A stretch of DNA of 64,000 bases from Limnohabitans sp. DM1. GTDB lineage: Bacteria; Pseudomonadota; Gammaproteobacteria; Burkholderiales; Burkholderiaceae_C. The translations under genes were made by a program, and so were the position numbers. Within the stretch, counting starts at the first letter, position 1. Every line of letters begins with the position of its first letter. Shown here piece by piece: positions 17,815-31,041 of this stretch. Location of the stretch: positions 208,421 through 272,420 of the forward strand of contig NZ_CXOO01000026.1 in the NCBI RefSeq assembly GCF_001269385.1, written 5' to 3'. A model generated the notes under the pieces. That model was not told where the DNA came from and did not search any database. It worked only from the letters and a program-made list of their open reading frames with translations.

Positions 17815-18711
17815 GTGAAATTTCAACGCCTGGCCCTGATTGGCTGCGGCCTGATGGGCGGCTCGTTTGCGCTCGCGCTGCGCCAAGCGGGTCTGGTGCA
17901 GCACATCACCGGTTTCAGCGCCTCCGAAAAAACACGCCAACGCGCAGTGGACCTGAAGGTCATCGACCAAGCCTGCAGCAGCGTGGCCGAGGCGGTGCAA
18001 GGTGCCGATTTGGTCTTGCTGGCCGTGCCCGTGGGGGCCATGCACAGCAGCTTTGTTGCGCTTCGAGAGACCCTGTCACCCAACGCCTTGCTGATGGACG
18101 TGGGCTCCACCAAATGCGACGTGATCGCGGCAGCCCAGGCCGCATTGGGCGAACGCCTCAATTGCTTGGTGCCTGCCCACCCGATTGCGGGCAAAGAAGT
18201 GGCCGGCATCGAGCATGCCGAAGGCACGCTCTACCAAGCGCGCCGCACCATCCTCACGCCCTTGCCACACAACAGCATCCGCCAAATCAAAACTGCGAGT
18301 GAGGTCTGGACCGCCATCGGCAGCCATGTGAGCCACATGACGCCTGAGGCGCATGACGCCACCTTTGCGGCCGTCAGCCACTTGCCTCACCTGTTGGCCT
18401 TTGCGGCCGTCAATGCGCTCACTGCACAGCCGCAAGGCGCTGCGTTTTTGGAGATGGCAGGCCCGGGCTTCAGGGATTTTTCACGCATCGCCGCCAGCGA
18501 CCCCGCCGTCTGGCGCGACATCCTGAGCGCCAACCGGGCCGAAGTGCTCACGCAGATGGCGCACTTTCGCGCTGCGCTCGACCAGTTTGAAAACACATTG
18601 ACCCAAGGCGACACCGCCGCGCTGCAGCAACTGATTCAACAAGCCAGCGAGGTGCGCTCGGCCTGGACGCTGCAAGCGGGCCACGCTTGCCACCCAGCCT
18701 CTGAAGACTGA
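17815..18711 (+). CDS. tyrA: Prephenate dehydrogenase
   Basis: 298 aa with an N-terminal dinucleotide-binding motif LALIGCGLMGGSF (residues 6-18) and downstream DVGSTKCDVIAAA and HPIAGKEVAGIEHA, typical of TyrA. It oxidises prephenate to 4-hydroxyphenylpyruvate for tyrosine. The GTG at 17815 was chosen: it lies 7 bp after the pheA stop, whereas upstream in-frame starts would read through the pheA end. It lies directly before the aroA-cmk fusion (3-bp gap). Confidence 0.95.
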   Translation: MKFQRLALIGCGLMGGSFALALRQAGLVQHITGFSASEKTRQRAVDLKVIDQACSSVAEAVQGADLVLLAVPVGAMHSSFVALRETLSPNALLMDVGSTKCDVIAAAQAALGERLNCLVPAHPIAGKEVAGIEHAEGTLYQARRTILTPLPHNSIRQIKTASEVWTAIGSHVSHMTPEAHDATFAAVSHLPHLLAFAAVNALTAQPQGAAFLEMAGPGFRDFSRIAASDPAVWRDILSANRAEVLTQMAHFRAALDQFENTLTQGDTAALQQLIQQASEVRSAWTLQAGHACHPASED

Positions 18712-18714
18712 CCC

Positions 18715-20706
18715 ATGTTCTCCACCGCCTTCCTCGACCTTCCTGCGCTGCAAGGCGCGTCCGGCACCGTCACCCTGCCCGGCTCCAAAAGCATTTCTAA
18801 CCGCGTGCTGCTGCTATCGGCGCTGTGCCAAGGCACCACCGTGGTCCACGACCTGCTGGATTCGGACGACACCCGCGTGATGCTGGCCGCGCTGCGCCAA
18901 CTGGGCTGCGGTGTCGAGGTGCAAGGCACCACGGTGACCATCACTGGCCTGGGCGGCCGCACATGGCCCACCGAAGCGATTGAATTTTTCATGGGCAACG
19001 CGGGCACGGCCATGCGCCCGCTCACAGCGGCTTTGGCGGTGCAAGGCGGCGACTTCACGCTCAAAGGCGTGCCCCGCATGCACGAGAGGCCCATCGGCGA
19101 CTTGGTGGACGCCCTGCGCGAGCTGGGCTGCGCCATCGACTACCTGGGCAACGAAGGCTACCCGCCGCTGCGTATTCGTCAGCCTGCCTTGCAACTGGAC
19201 AAACCCATTCCCGTGCGTGGCGATGTATCCAGCCAGTTCCTCACGGCGCTGCTAATGGCATTGCCGCTTGCAGCCCAAGACCGCGCCATCACCATCGAGG
19301 TGGTGGGCGAACTCATCAGCAAACCCTACATCGAGATCACGCTCAACCTGCTGGCGCGTTACGGCATTGCCGTGGAGCGCCAAGGCTGGGAACGCTTTGT
19401 GATCCCGGCGGGCAGCCGCTACCAGTCGCCCGGCACGATCCACGTCGAAGCCGATGCGTCATCGGCCAGCTACTTCATCGCACTCGGTGCCATTGCAAAA
19501 GGCGATGGCATCCGCATCCAGGGCGTGGGCGCTGACTCCATCCAGGGCGACATCCGCTTCATGGACGCCGCAGCCCAAATGGGCGCAAAAATCACCAGCG
19601 GCCCCAACTGGCTGGAGATTCAGCGCGGCGCTTGGCCCCTGAAGGGCATCACGCTCGACTGCAACCACATTCCCGACGCGGCCATGACGCTGGCCGTGAT
19701 GGCGCTGTACGCCGACGGCCCGACCACGCTGCGCAACATCGCCAGCTGGCGCGTGAAAGAAACCGACCGCATCGTGGCCATGGCCACCGAAAGCCGCAAC
19801 CTCGGGGCTACTGTGGAAGAAGGCCCGGACTGGATCACCATCCACCCCCTGCCTGCCGGAAAGTGGCAACGCGCCAGCATCCACACCTACGACGACCACC
19901 GCGTGGCCATGTGCTTCTCGCTCGCGGCCTTCAACGCCGACCAGGTTCCGGTGCGCATCGAAGACCCCAAGTGCGTGGCCAAGACCTTTCCCGATTATTT
20001 CGAGGCGCTCTTCTCGGTGGCGCACACGGCGGCCTCCAACATTCCAGTGATTTGCATCGACGGCCCCACGGCCTCGGGCAAGGGCACGCTGGCCAGCCGT
20101 GTGGCCGCTGCTTTGGGCTACCACTACCTCGACTCGGGCGCACTCTACCGCGTGACCGCCCACGCCGCTTTGCAAGCGGGCTTAACGCTCGAGGCCACCG
20201 ACGAAGCCAAGATCGCCGACCTTGCCCGCAGCCTGCCCGTGCACTTTGAAGGCGAGCAGGTGTTGTTGAACAATGTGGACGTGACCGATGCCATCCGCAG
20301 CGAACAAGGCGGCATGAACGCCTCCAAAGTCTCGGTTTATCCCGCCGTGCGCGAGGCGCTGGTGCAGTTGCAGCACAGTTTTCAGCGACTGCCCGGCCTC
20401 TTGGCCGATGGCCGCGACATGGGCACGGTGATCTTTCCAGAAGCCCCTTTGAAGGTGTTTTTGACCGCCAGCGCGGCCCAAAGGGCCGAAAGACGGCATA
20501 AGCAATTGATTTCTAAGGGTTTTTCGGCTAACATCGACGCTCTTCGCGCTGACTTGGAAGCGCGCGACGCCCGGGACATGTCCCGCAGCGTGGCGCCTCT
20601 GAAGTCCGCACAAGATGCCTTGCAACTGGACAACTCGTCCTTGACCATCGAAGCCTCGGTGGAACAGGTGATGGTCTGGTGGCAAAGTCGGCAGGTTTTC
20701 AGTTAA
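18715..20706 (+). CDS. aroA-cmk: Fused EPSP synthase and cytidylate kinase (AroA-Cmk)
   Basis: 663 aa carrying two complete enzymes. Residues 1-440 are 3-phosphoshikimate 1-carboxyvinyltransferase, with [17 protein letters not shown] at 21-37, [14 protein letters not shown], and KETDRI near the end. Residues 443-663 are cytidylate kinase, with the P-loop GPTASGKGT at 450-458, [13 protein letters not shown], and [13 protein letters not shown]. The seam ([18 protein letters not shown]) has no stop or linker. The first enzyme acts in the shikimate pathway, the second phosphorylates CMP and dCMP. In related genomes the two genes are adjacent, so loss of one stop would create the fusion. Confidence 0.95.
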   Translation: MFSTAFLDLPALQGASGTVTLPGSKSISNRVLLLSALCQGTTVVHDLLDSDDTRVMLAALRQLGCGVEVQGTTVTITGLGGRTWPTEAIEFFMGNAGTAMRPLTAALAVQGGDFTLKGVPRMHERPIGDLVDALRELGCAIDYLGNEGYPPLRIRQPALQLDKPIPVRGDVSSQFLTALLMALPLAAQDRAITIEVVGELISKPYIEITLNLLARYGIAVERQGWERFVIPAGSRYQSPGTIHVEADASSASYFIALGAIAKGDGIRIQGVGADSIQGDIRFMDAAAQMGAKITSGPNWLEIQRGAWPLKGITLDCNHIPDAAMTLAVMALYADGPTTLRNIASWRVKETDRIVAMATESRNLGATVEEGPDWITIHPLPAGKWQRASIHTYDDHRVAMCFSLAAFNADQVPVRIEDPKCVAKTFPDYFEALFSVAHTAASNIPVICIDGPTASGKGTLASRVAAALGYHYLDSGALYRVTAHAALQAGLTLEATDEAKIADLARSLPVHFEGEQVLLNNVDVTDAIRSEQGGMNASKVSVYPAVREALVQLQHSFQRLPGLLADGRDMGTVIFPEAPLKVFLTASAAQRAERRHKQLISKGFSANIDALRADLEARDARDMSRSVAPLKSAQDALQLDNSSLTIEASVEQVMVWWQSRQVFS

Positions 20707-20772
20707 CCAACCTGAGTCAATTAACTGAACACAGCCAACCCAGCTTGCCCCCTCGCAGGCTGACCTGAAGTT

Positions 20773-20820
20773 CCACCCGGCTCTCCTCGTGCAGCTTGCA
20801 CACTGGCCAGGTGGTTTTTT
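20773..20820 (+). terminator. Terminator-like hairpin in the aroA-cmk/rpsA gap
   Basis: CCACC (20773) pairs with GGTGG (20810), with an inner GTGCA-GCT-TGCAC stem, and is followed by TTTTTT. It may end or attenuate transcription ahead of rpsA, whose start is 100 bp further on. Confidence 0.5.
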
Positions 20821-20922
20821 ATCAACTAACCGCGGTTCACACCGCCAAGCAATCGCCACAGTCAGCTCCTGGAAACGACGCATGTCGCGCTCGTCAGTCC
20901 TGTTTGTGGATGAGGAAATCAC

Positions 20923-22602
20923 ATGTCTGAATCTTTTGCCGCCCTCTTTGAGGAATCCCTGCAACGTACCGAAATGCGCCCTGGTGAAGTCATCACCGCT
21001 GAAGTGGTGCGCATCGAACACAACTTCGTGGTCGTCAACGCCGGTCTCAAGTCCGAGTCCTACGTGCCCCTCGAAGAATTCAAGAACGACCAGGGCGAAA
21101 TCGAAGTCCAAGTGGGCGACTTTGTCTCTGTGGCCATTGGCTCGATCGAAAACGGCTACGGCGACACCATCTTGTCGCGCGACACCGCCAAGCGTCTGGC
21201 TTCGTGGATGTCTCTGGAAAAAGCCCTGGAATCCGGCGAGTTCGTCACTGGCGTGACCAGCGGCAAAGTCAAGGGTGGCCTCACGGTGCTCGTCAACGGC
21301 ATCCGCGCTTTCTTGCCTGGCTCTTTGGTCGACACACGTCCTACCAAAGACCTGTCACCCTATGAGAACAAGACCCTGGAATTCAAGGTCATCAAGCTCG
21401 ACCGCAAGCGCAACAACGTGGTGCTGAGCCGCCGCGCAGTGGTGGAAGCCTCCATGGGCGAAGAGCGCGCCAAGCTGATGGAAACATTGCGCGAAGGCTC
21501 CATCGTTCACGGTGTGGTCAAGAACATCACCGAATACGGTGCGTTCGTGGACTTGGGCGGCATCGATGGTTTGCTGCACATCACCGACATGGCATGGCGC
21601 CGTGTCCGTCACCCTTCCGAAGTGGTCACAGCCGGTCAGGAAATCACCGCCAAGATCCTCAAGTTCGACACCGAGAAAAACCGCGTGTCCTTGGGTCTCA
21701 AGCAAATGGGCGACGATCCTTGGATGGGCGTGAACCGCCGCTACCCACAGGGCACACGCATGTTCGGCAAGATCACCAACATCGCCGATTACGGCGCGTT
21801 TGTGGAACTCGAACCCGGCATCGAAGGCTTGGTGCACGTGTCTGAGATGGACTGGACCAACAAGAACGTTGCGCCTTCCAAGATCGTGGCTTTGGGTGAC
21901 GAAGTCGAAGTCATGGTCCTCGAGATCGACGAAGACAAGCGCCGCATCAGCTTGGGCATGAAGCAGTGCCGTGCCAACCCCTGGCAAGAGTTTGCTCAAA
22001 ACACCAAGCGCGGCGACCGCGTCAAGGGCCCGATCAAGTCGATCACCGACTTCGGCGTGTTCGTGGGCTTGGCTGCTGGCATCGACGGCTTGGTGCACCT
22101 GTCCGACCTGTCCTGGAACGAAACCGGCGAAAACGCTGTGCGCGAATTCAAGAAGGGTCAAGAAGTCGAGGCTTTGGTCTTGGCTGTGGACGTGGACCGC
22201 GAGCGCATCAGCTTGGGCATCAAACAGCTCGACTCCGATCCTTTCACCACCTTCACATCCATCAACGACAAAGGCCAGACCGTCACCGGCAAGGTCAAGA
22301 CCGTGGATGCCAAGGGCGCTGAAATCGATCTGGGCGAAGACATCGTGGGTTATCTGCGCGTGTCCGAAATCTCGCGTGACCGCGTGGAAGACGCCAGCCA
22401 CGTGCTCAAAGTCGGCGATGAAGTGACCGCTGTGGTGGTGAACGTGGATCGCAAGACCCGCAACATCCAGCTGTCGATCAAGGCCAAAGACCAAGCTGAC
22501 CAGCAAGAAGCCATGGCTTCCCTGTCGCAGCAATCCAAGAGCGAAAACGCTGGCACCACCAGCCTGGGCGCTTTGCTGCGTGCCAAGCTCGATAACAACT
22601 GA
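20923..22602 (+). CDS. rpsA: 30S ribosomal protein S1
   Basis: 559 aa with six S1 RNA-binding repeats, the last four clearly visible as [60 protein letters not shown] and [20 protein letters not shown]. It helps load mRNAs on the 30S subunit. The start follows GAGGAAATC. The gene order cmk-rpsA-ihfB is conserved in proteobacteria. Codon use is strongly biased to C/G-ending codons, as expected for high expression. Confidence 0.98.
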   Translation: MSESFAALFEESLQRTEMRPGEVITAEVVRIEHNFVVVNAGLKSESYVPLEEFKNDQGEIEVQVGDFVSVAIGSIENGYGDTILSRDTAKRLASWMSLEKALESGEFVTGVTSGKVKGGLTVLVNGIRAFLPGSLVDTRPTKDLSPYENKTLEFKVIKLDRKRNNVVLSRRAVVEASMGEERAKLMETLREGSIVHGVVKNITEYGAFVDLGGIDGLLHITDMAWRRVRHPSEVVTAGQEITAKILKFDTEKNRVSLGLKQMGDDPWMGVNRRYPQGTRMFGKITNIADYGAFVELEPGIEGLVHVSEMDWTNKNVAPSKIVALGDEVEVMVLEIDEDKRRISLGMKQCRANPWQEFAQNTKRGDRVKGPIKSITDFGVFVGLAAGIDGLVHLSDLSWNETGENAVREFKKGQEVEALVLAVDVDRERISLGIKQLDSDPFTTFTSINDKGQTVTGKVKTVDAKGAEIDLGEDIVGYLRVSEISRDRVEDASHVLKVGDEVTAVVVNVDRKTRNIQLSIKAKDQADQQEAMASLSQQSKSENAGTTSLGALLRAKLDNN

Positions 22603-22610
22603 AGTGACAG

Positions 22611-22705
22611 TTAAGCGTTGAGCGTTTGACGTTGAGCGAAGTGCATGGGTTAACTGCCCTTTTCGCTTAACGCTCAACGCTCAACGCTCAACGCCCAACG
22701 TCCAA
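22611..22705. repeat. Inverted array of heptamer repeats in the ihfB leader
   Basis: Four units of TTGAGCG-type (22611-22638) are followed, after about 25 bp, by six tandem units of CGCTCAA-type (22664-22705), the last ending 5 bp before the ihfB ATG. The two arrays are inverted and can pair into a long hairpin covering the ribosome-binding region. Confidence 0.85.
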
Positions 22706-22710
22706 CGCAC

Positions 22711-23031
22711 ATGACCCGCTCCGATCTGGTTGAAGAACTTGCAGCGCGCTTTGCGCAACTGACCCACCGCGACGCGGAATTGGCGGTCAAAACCGTACTT
22801 GACGCCATGAGCGACGCCTTGGCCAAGGGCCACCGCATTGAAATTCGCGGCTTCGGCAGTTTCTCCATCAACCGTCGCCCCCCTCGTGTCGGACGCAACC
22901 CCCGCTCGGGTGAGAGCGTTCACATTCCCGAAAAACGGGTCCCCCATTTCAAACCTGGCAAAGCCTTGCGCGAAGCCGTTGACGCAGGCACCGCCGCCGC
23001 CAAAGCGGCATCATCCTCCGCTGTTTTGTAA
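22711..23031 (+). CDS. ihfB: Integration host factor subunit beta
   Basis: 106 aa HU/IHF family. [17 protein letters not shown] at the start and [20 protein letters not shown] near the end (with the DNA-kinking Pro in the beta-arm) identify IhfB. IHF bends DNA at specific sites for recombination, replication and regulation. It has an Ala-rich tail of about 12 residues. No Shine-Dalgarno is evident; the heptamer array runs to within 5 bp of the start. Confidence 0.95.
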   Translation: MTRSDLVEELAARFAQLTHRDAELAVKTVLDAMSDALAKGHRIEIRGFGSFSINRRPPRVGRNPRSGESVHIPEKRVPHFKPGKALREAVDAGTAAAKAASSSAVL

Positions 23032-23166
23032 AACCGCGGCTGAAGTCCCCGAAGAATGCATGCCCAGCCCCCATCGCCGTGGGCCACAGCACCAAAGCGG
23101 CACCTTTTGCCAGCCTCCACAGCACGCATGCCCCGTTAGAATGTTTGCAGCTTCCCGAGGTCATTC

Positions 23167-23445
23167 ATGAAACGTCTGCTCAGGCTGCTTCAGTGGCTAC
23201 TGAAAGCAGCTGTTTTTTTCACCCTGTTTGCTTTTGCGCTGAACAACCAGCAAGAAACACGCGTGAATTTCTTTTTTGGCACTTACTGGGCTGCACCCAC
23301 CGTGTTGGTGGTCTTGTCGGCCTTCAGCCTCGGGGTGGTGATTGGCGTGCTGGGCATGGTGCCGCGCTGGTGGCGTCATCGCCAGGCTGCGCGTCAACAA
23401 ATCGTCACCCAGACGCCCACCACCGAGGTACCCCGTGGAATTTGA
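23167..23445 (+). CDS. lapA: LapA-family inner-membrane protein (DUF1049)
   Basis: 92 aa with two hydrophobic segments (about residues 10-27 and 43-63) around NNQQETRVNFFFGTYWAAP, the LapA/YciS signature. In E. coli LapA works with LapB in controlling LPS synthesis through LpxC turnover. Its last 11 bp overlap the start of lapB, so the two are translationally coupled. Confidence 0.87.
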   Translation: MKRLLRLLQWLLKAAVFFTLFAFALNNQQETRVNFFFGTYWAAPTVLVVLSAFSLGVVIGVLGMVPRWWRHRQAARQQIVTQTPTTEVPRGI

Positions 23446-24592
23446 CCTGACCTGGATTTTGCTGGGCCTTCCAGCCGCCTTTGCCTTGGGCTGGGTGGCC
23501 TCACGGCTGGATTTGCGCCAGATGCGCATTGCCAACCGCCAAGCCCCACGCGCTTACTTCAAGGGCCTCAATTACCTGCTCAATGAACAGCAGGACCAGG
23601 CCATCGACGCGTTCATCGAAGCCGTTCAAAACGATCCTGACACCTCCGAACTGCACTTTGCCTTGGGCAACCTGTTTCGCCGCCGGGGCGAATACGACCG
23701 CGCTGTGCGCGTGCACGAACATCTGATCTCCCGCGCTGATTTAAGCGCTGCCGACCGACAACGCGCCCAGCACGGTCTGGCCCTCGATTTTCTGAAAGCC
23801 GGTCTGCTCGACCGCGCCGAAGAAGCCTTGCGCAAGCTCGAAGGCACCAGCTATGAAGGCCAGGCCCGCCTGGCTCGCCTGGCCATCTACGAACGTTCAC
23901 GCGAATGGCCAGAAGCGACCAAGGTGGCCCGCTTGCTGGAAAACTCGGGCGAAGCCAACTTTGGCATCCGCATGGCGCATTACCAGTGCGAGCTGGCCCG
24001 CGAAGCGGTTCAACAAGGCGATGCGGTCAAAGCCCTGGACATATTGACGGCAGTCATTCAAAACACACCCACAGCGCCCAGACCCCGCATCCTGTTGGGT
24101 CAACTGCAACTGGCTCAAGGCCAGGCACAAGCCGCTTTTGACACCCTGTCAACCCTGTTTGAACGCGCCGATATCACCGCCCCCCTGGCCGCAGCCAGCT
24201 TGGCCAAGGCGGCACTATTGGCCCAGCAGACACAGGAAGCCCTGAAGCTGCTCAACGCCCACTACCTGCGCCAGCCCTGCATTGACGTGCTTGAAGCCAT
24301 CACCACACTGCAAGCCAATGATCCGGATGGGGCCGCTCAAGCACAGCAGCTGTACTTGGATCATTTGCAAAAACAGCCCTCCCTGATGGCCGCCACACGC
24401 TGGCTGGCCGGTCAAAACCAGCAGCCTCAGCCCTTGCCCGCACCGGTGCAAAAGGCGCTGGAACAAGCCATACGGCCCCTGGCCCGCTACCGCTGCGCCG
24501 CTTGCGGCTTTGAGGCCAAAGAGCACTTTTGGCATTGCCCGGGCTGCCAGGCTTGGGACAGCTACCCGCCCAGAAGGGTGGAGGAACTGTGA
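23435..24592 (+). CDS. lapB: Lipopolysaccharide assembly protein LapB (YciM)
   Basis: 385 aa. An N-terminal membrane anchor (LTWILLGLPAAFALGWVASR), six or more tetratricopeptide repeats (for example YFKGLNYLLNEQQDQAIDAF and LHFALGNLFRRRGEYDRAVR) and a C-terminal rubredoxin-like zinc knuckle (CAACGF...CPGCQAW) match LapB, which presents LpxC to FtsH and so sets LPS amount. The GTG at 23435 starts inside lapA; the frame is open further upstream but reads through lapA. Confidence 0.94.
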   Translation: MEFDLTWILLGLPAAFALGWVASRLDLRQMRIANRQAPRAYFKGLNYLLNEQQDQAIDAFIEAVQNDPDTSELHFALGNLFRRRGEYDRAVRVHEHLISRADLSAADRQRAQHGLALDFLKAGLLDRAEEALRKLEGTSYEGQARLARLAIYERSREWPEATKVARLLENSGEANFGIRMAHYQCELAREAVQQGDAVKALDILTAVIQNTPTAPRPRILLGQLQLAQGQAQAAFDTLSTLFERADITAPLAAASLAKAALLAQQTQEALKLLNAHYLRQPCIDVLEAITTLQANDPDGAAQAQQLYLDHLQKQPSLMAATRWLAGQNQQPQPLPAPVQKALEQAIRPLARYRCAACGFEAKEHFWHCPGCQAWDSYPPRRVEEL

Positions 24593-24696
24593 AGCAGCCC
24601 TGCTCCTGAACAAAGGGTTTGCTCTCTATTTTTTGCGCATTTAAGTTCCCAAAATAAAAACGGCTGCACATTGCAGTCCGCTGAAGGAGAACAAGC

Positions 24697-24999
24697 ATGT
24701 TGAAAATAATCGCCACTTTATGGCTGGCTTTTGCGTTTGCAGGACTCAGCATGGCGCAGTCAATTGATTTGAACAAAGCCACGGAAATTGAACTCGACGG
24801 CCTGAAAGGCGTTGGCCCCACCTTGACGCGCGAGGTGATGAGTGAGCGCAAAAAAGCCCCCTTTCGCGATTGGCCAGACGTGATGCAACGCGTCAAAGGC
24901 ATCGGCCCCAAAAAAGCCACCAGCCTGTCTGAGCAAGGTGTCCGGGTGCAAGGCCAAGGCTATGCCCAGGCCCCTGCCAGCACGCCCCCCAAGCGCTGA
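24697..24999 (+). CDS. ComEA-family helix-hairpin-helix protein, exported
   Basis: 100 aa. A signal peptide (cleavage after SMA, residue 20) is followed by IDLNKATEIELDGLKGVGPT and VKGIGPKKA, two helix-hairpin-helix motifs that bind DNA without sequence specificity. ComEA-like proteins hold incoming DNA in the periplasm during natural transformation. It starts after GAAGGAGA. It stands alone, so a role in uptake is by family only. Confidence 0.85.
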   Translation: MLKIIATLWLAFAFAGLSMAQSIDLNKATEIELDGLKGVGPTLTREVMSERKKAPFRDWPDVMQRVKGIGPKKATSLSEQGVRVQGQGYAQAPASTPPKR

Positions 25000-25027
25000 C
25001 ATCGATGCCTTGGGCAAATTCGGCCAT

Positions 25028-25089
25028 GTCGGACTCTGCGAGTGCCGACCTACAGACTCCCTCGTAGGTCGGTGGTCGCAGACCCCGAC
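25028..25089. repeat. REP-like palindrome between convergent genes
   Basis: GTCGGACTCTGCGAGTGCCG with its ACCTAC end (25028-25053) pairs with GTAGGTCGGTGGTCGCAGAC and its CCCGAC end (25064-25089), about 20 of 26 positions. It fills the 97-bp gap between the ComEA-like gene and the 5-oxoprolinase gene, whose stops face each other. Confidence 0.8.
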
Positions 25090-25096
25090 GTTGGGT

Positions 25097-28774
<3,678 letters not shown>

Positions 28775-28798
28775 AGAGCGCTTGAAGAAAAAGAGACA

Positions 28799-29341
28799 TC
28801 ACAAAGAAGCAGCCGCACGCGCCGCCTGGTCATACATGCCCGAAAGCACACGCAGCAATCGGGCCAACTCGCCAATGTCGCGGTTCAGGCCATCGTCGGC
28901 TTTCAGGGCATCAATCAGGCAGCTTTCGCGGATTTCGCGGTAGCGCTGCACATAACCGCGCCCTTCATCGGTCGCCGCATAAGTCACGTCTTTGCCATTT
29001 TTTTGCGACACCACCACGCCCAGGCCTTGCAGCTTTTTCAGGGCGTAATTCACCAAATGCGTGTCTTCGATGTTCATGATGAAACAGATGTCGGCCAGGC
29101 GCTTGTCACGCGCACGGTGCGTGACGTGGTGCAACACCAGCACATCGAGTGGCGTCAGGTCTTTCAGGCCCGCTGCCGCCATGCAGTGGATGATCCAGCG
29201 GTGAAAGGCGTTGCCCGCCACGATCAGGCCGAACTCGAACTCGCTCATTTCGGCGCTGTCGGGCGAGACCAGATGGGCCGAGGACACGATGGGGCTGGCG
29301 GCAGACAAACTGAGGGAATTTTTGCGCGGCATGGGGTCCAT
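28799..29341 (-). CDS. MarR-type winged-helix regulator
   Basis: 180 aa from MDPMPRKNSLS. Residues about 60-150 show a winged helix-turn-helix (LTPLDVLVLHHVTHRARDKR, IEDTHLVNYALKKLQGLGVV, KDVTYAATDEGRGYVQRYRE). It precedes the 5-oxoprolinase gene by 24 bp and is divergent from the TRAP operon, so it may control both. Starts at 29341 and 29332 (MPRKN) are equally plausible; a more upstream one at 29383 would run into the operator-like palindrome. Confidence 0.83.
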   Translation of the reverse strand: MDPMPRKNSLSLSAASPIVSSAHLVSPDSAEMSEFEFGLIVAGNAFHRWIIHCMAAAGLKDLTPLDVLVLHHVTHRARDKRLADICFIMNIEDTHLVNYALKKLQGLGVVVSQKNGKDVTYAATDEGRGYVQRYREIRESCLIDALKADDGLNRDIGELARLLRVLSGMYDQAARAAASL

Positions 29342-29388
29342 CTGGGCAATTGAAGACAGAAAGTCTATGCCCGATGCCGACAATTTGC

Positions 29389-29401
29389 CAACAATTTGTT
29401 G
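29389..29401. promoter_or_regulatory. Palindrome in the MarR/TRAP divergent gap, candidate MarR operator
   Basis: CAACAATTTGTTG is symmetric around its centre and is preceded by a second AATTTG. It lies 48 bp upstream of the MarR-type start and overlaps TTGACG, a good -35 box facing the TRAP genes. Assignment is by symmetry and place only. Confidence 0.45.
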
Positions 29402-29546
29402 ACGTTAAGGGAAAACACCGATCACGAATCGTCAGCAGCATGCCTACAGTGAACACCTGCCAGATGCACCGGATGCGCGCTTGAAGCGGGCACGTCTCTT
29501 GCACTGCCCTTTGACCGCTTGTTTCACCACTTTCACAGGAGTTTTC

Positions 29547-30521
29547 ATGCAACGTCGCACCCTTCACCTCAGCCTGCTGGCTGGCCTGCTCGCTGTTTCC
29601 GGTTTTGTCTCGGCCCAAACCAAGTGGGACCTGCCCGCCGCTTACCCAGCCACCAACTTCCATTCGGTCAACATGACCCAGTTTGCGGCCGACGTGGACA
29701 AAGCCACCGCAGGCAAGCTGAAGATCACGGTGCACGCCAACGCCTCCCTTTTCAAGGCCCCGGAAATCAAGCGTGCGGTGCAAGGCGGCCAAGCCCAGTT
29801 GGGCGAGATTTTGCTGGTCAACTTCCAGAACGAATGGCAACCCTTTGGTGCGGACGGCCTGCCCTTTTTGGCCGACAGCTATGACGAATCCATGAAGCTC
29901 TACAAGGCCCAAAAGCCGCTGCTGGAAAAGAAGCTCGCCGAGCAAGGCATGATGCTCTTGTACTCGGTGGCTTGGCCTCCGCAAGGCATTTTCAGCAAAA
30001 AACCGATCAACAGTGCGGCTGACCTCAAAGGCATCAAGTGGCGTGCTTACAGCCCCACCACCGCCAAGATCGCTGAACTGGTCGGTGCCCAACCTGTGAC
30101 CGTGCAAGCGGCTGAGTTCTCGCAGGCCTTGGCCACAGGCGTGGTCGAATCGACCATGACCTCGGGCGCCACGGGCGTGGACAGCAAGCTGTTCGAGCAC
30201 CTCAAGTACTACTACGACGTGCAGGCTTGGCTGCCCAAAAACGCGGTGATTGCCAACAAGAAAGCCTTTGACGCGCTGGACAAACCCACACAAGACGCCT
30301 TGCTCAAAGCCGCAGCCGATGCCGAAACACGGGGCTGGGCCGAGTCACGCAAAGTGAACACCACGACCCTGGAAACCCTCAAGGCCAACGGGATGACCAT
30401 CGCTCCGCCTTCGGCTCAGCTGAAGGCAGACATGAAGAAGGTGGGCGACACCATCATGAAAGAATGGCTGGAGAAATCGGGCGCCGAGGGCAAGGCCATT
30501 GTGGACGCCTTCAAGCGTTGA
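29547..30521 (+). CDS. dctP: TRAP transporter periplasmic substrate-binding protein
   Basis: 324 aa. A signal peptide MQRRTLHLSLLAGLLAVSGF (cleavage after VSA) leads into a DctP fold with KWDLPAAYPATNFHSVN, FKAPEIKRAVQGGQAQLGEI, and the conserved GIKWRAYSPTTAKIAELVGA with the substrate-carboxylate Arg. It binds an organic acid and hands it to the DctQM permease encoded next. The start at 29547 follows ACAGGAG. The ligand cannot be read directly; next to a 5-oxoprolinase gene, oxoproline or a related amide acid is a reasonable guess. Confidence 0.9.
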   Translation: MQRRTLHLSLLAGLLAVSGFVSAQTKWDLPAAYPATNFHSVNMTQFAADVDKATAGKLKITVHANASLFKAPEIKRAVQGGQAQLGEILLVNFQNEWQPFGADGLPFLADSYDESMKLYKAQKPLLEKKLAEQGMMLLYSVAWPPQGIFSKKPINSAADLKGIKWRAYSPTTAKIAELVGAQPVTVQAAEFSQALATGVVESTMTSGATGVDSKLFEHLKYYYDVQAWLPKNAVIANKKAFDALDKPTQDALLKAAADAETRGWAESRKVNTTTLETLKANGMTIAPPSAQLKADMKKVGDTIMKEWLEKSGAEGKAIVDAFKR

Positions 30522-30525
30522 GCCG

Positions 30526-31035
30526 ATGCGCCGACTGCTGAATGCCATTTATGCCAGCACCGCTGCCTTGGCGGCGCTGTGCATGTGTGGCCTGCTGTTC
30601 ATGGTGCTGCTGTCGGTGCTGAGCCGGCAGTTCCACTTCCATGTGCCCGGCACCGACGCCTATGCGGGTTACCTCATGGCCGGGGCGGGCTTTTTGGCGC
30701 TGGCCCACACCTTGAAGCGCGGCGAACACATCCGCGTGACCTTGGTGCTGGGCTTGTTCAAGGGGGCTGCACGCCGGGGCATGGAGGTGTTTAGCCTGTC
30801 GCTGGCCAGCCTGCTGGCTTGTTTGTTCGCCTTCTACAGCTGCCGCCTGGTGTGGCAGTCCATCGAGTTTCACGACATCTCCACGGGCAATGACGCCACG
30901 CCTTTGTGGATTCCGCAGCTGGTCATGGCCCTGGGCACGGTGATTTTTGCGCTGGCCTTTGTCGACGAGCTGGTGCTCGAAATCCAGGGTCGCCGCACCG
31001 CCACCGACAGCGGCGAGATGCTGCGCAACGAATGA
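30526..31035 (+). CDS. dctQ: TRAP transporter small permease subunit
   Basis: 169 aa with four hydrophobic segments (about residues 8-32, 45-65, 85-105, 125-148) and the DctQ pattern VLSRQFHFHVPGTDAYAGYL and HTLKRGEHIRVTL. It links the binding protein and large permease. It starts 4 bp after dctP. Confidence 0.9.
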   Translation: MRRLLNAIYASTAALAALCMCGLLFMVLLSVLSRQFHFHVPGTDAYAGYLMAGAGFLALAHTLKRGEHIRVTLVLGLFKGAARRGMEVFSLSLASLLACLFAFYSCRLVWQSIEFHDISTGNDATPLWIPQLVMALGTVIFALAFVDELVLEIQGRRTATDSGEMLRNE

Positions 31036-31041
31036 ACCGCC

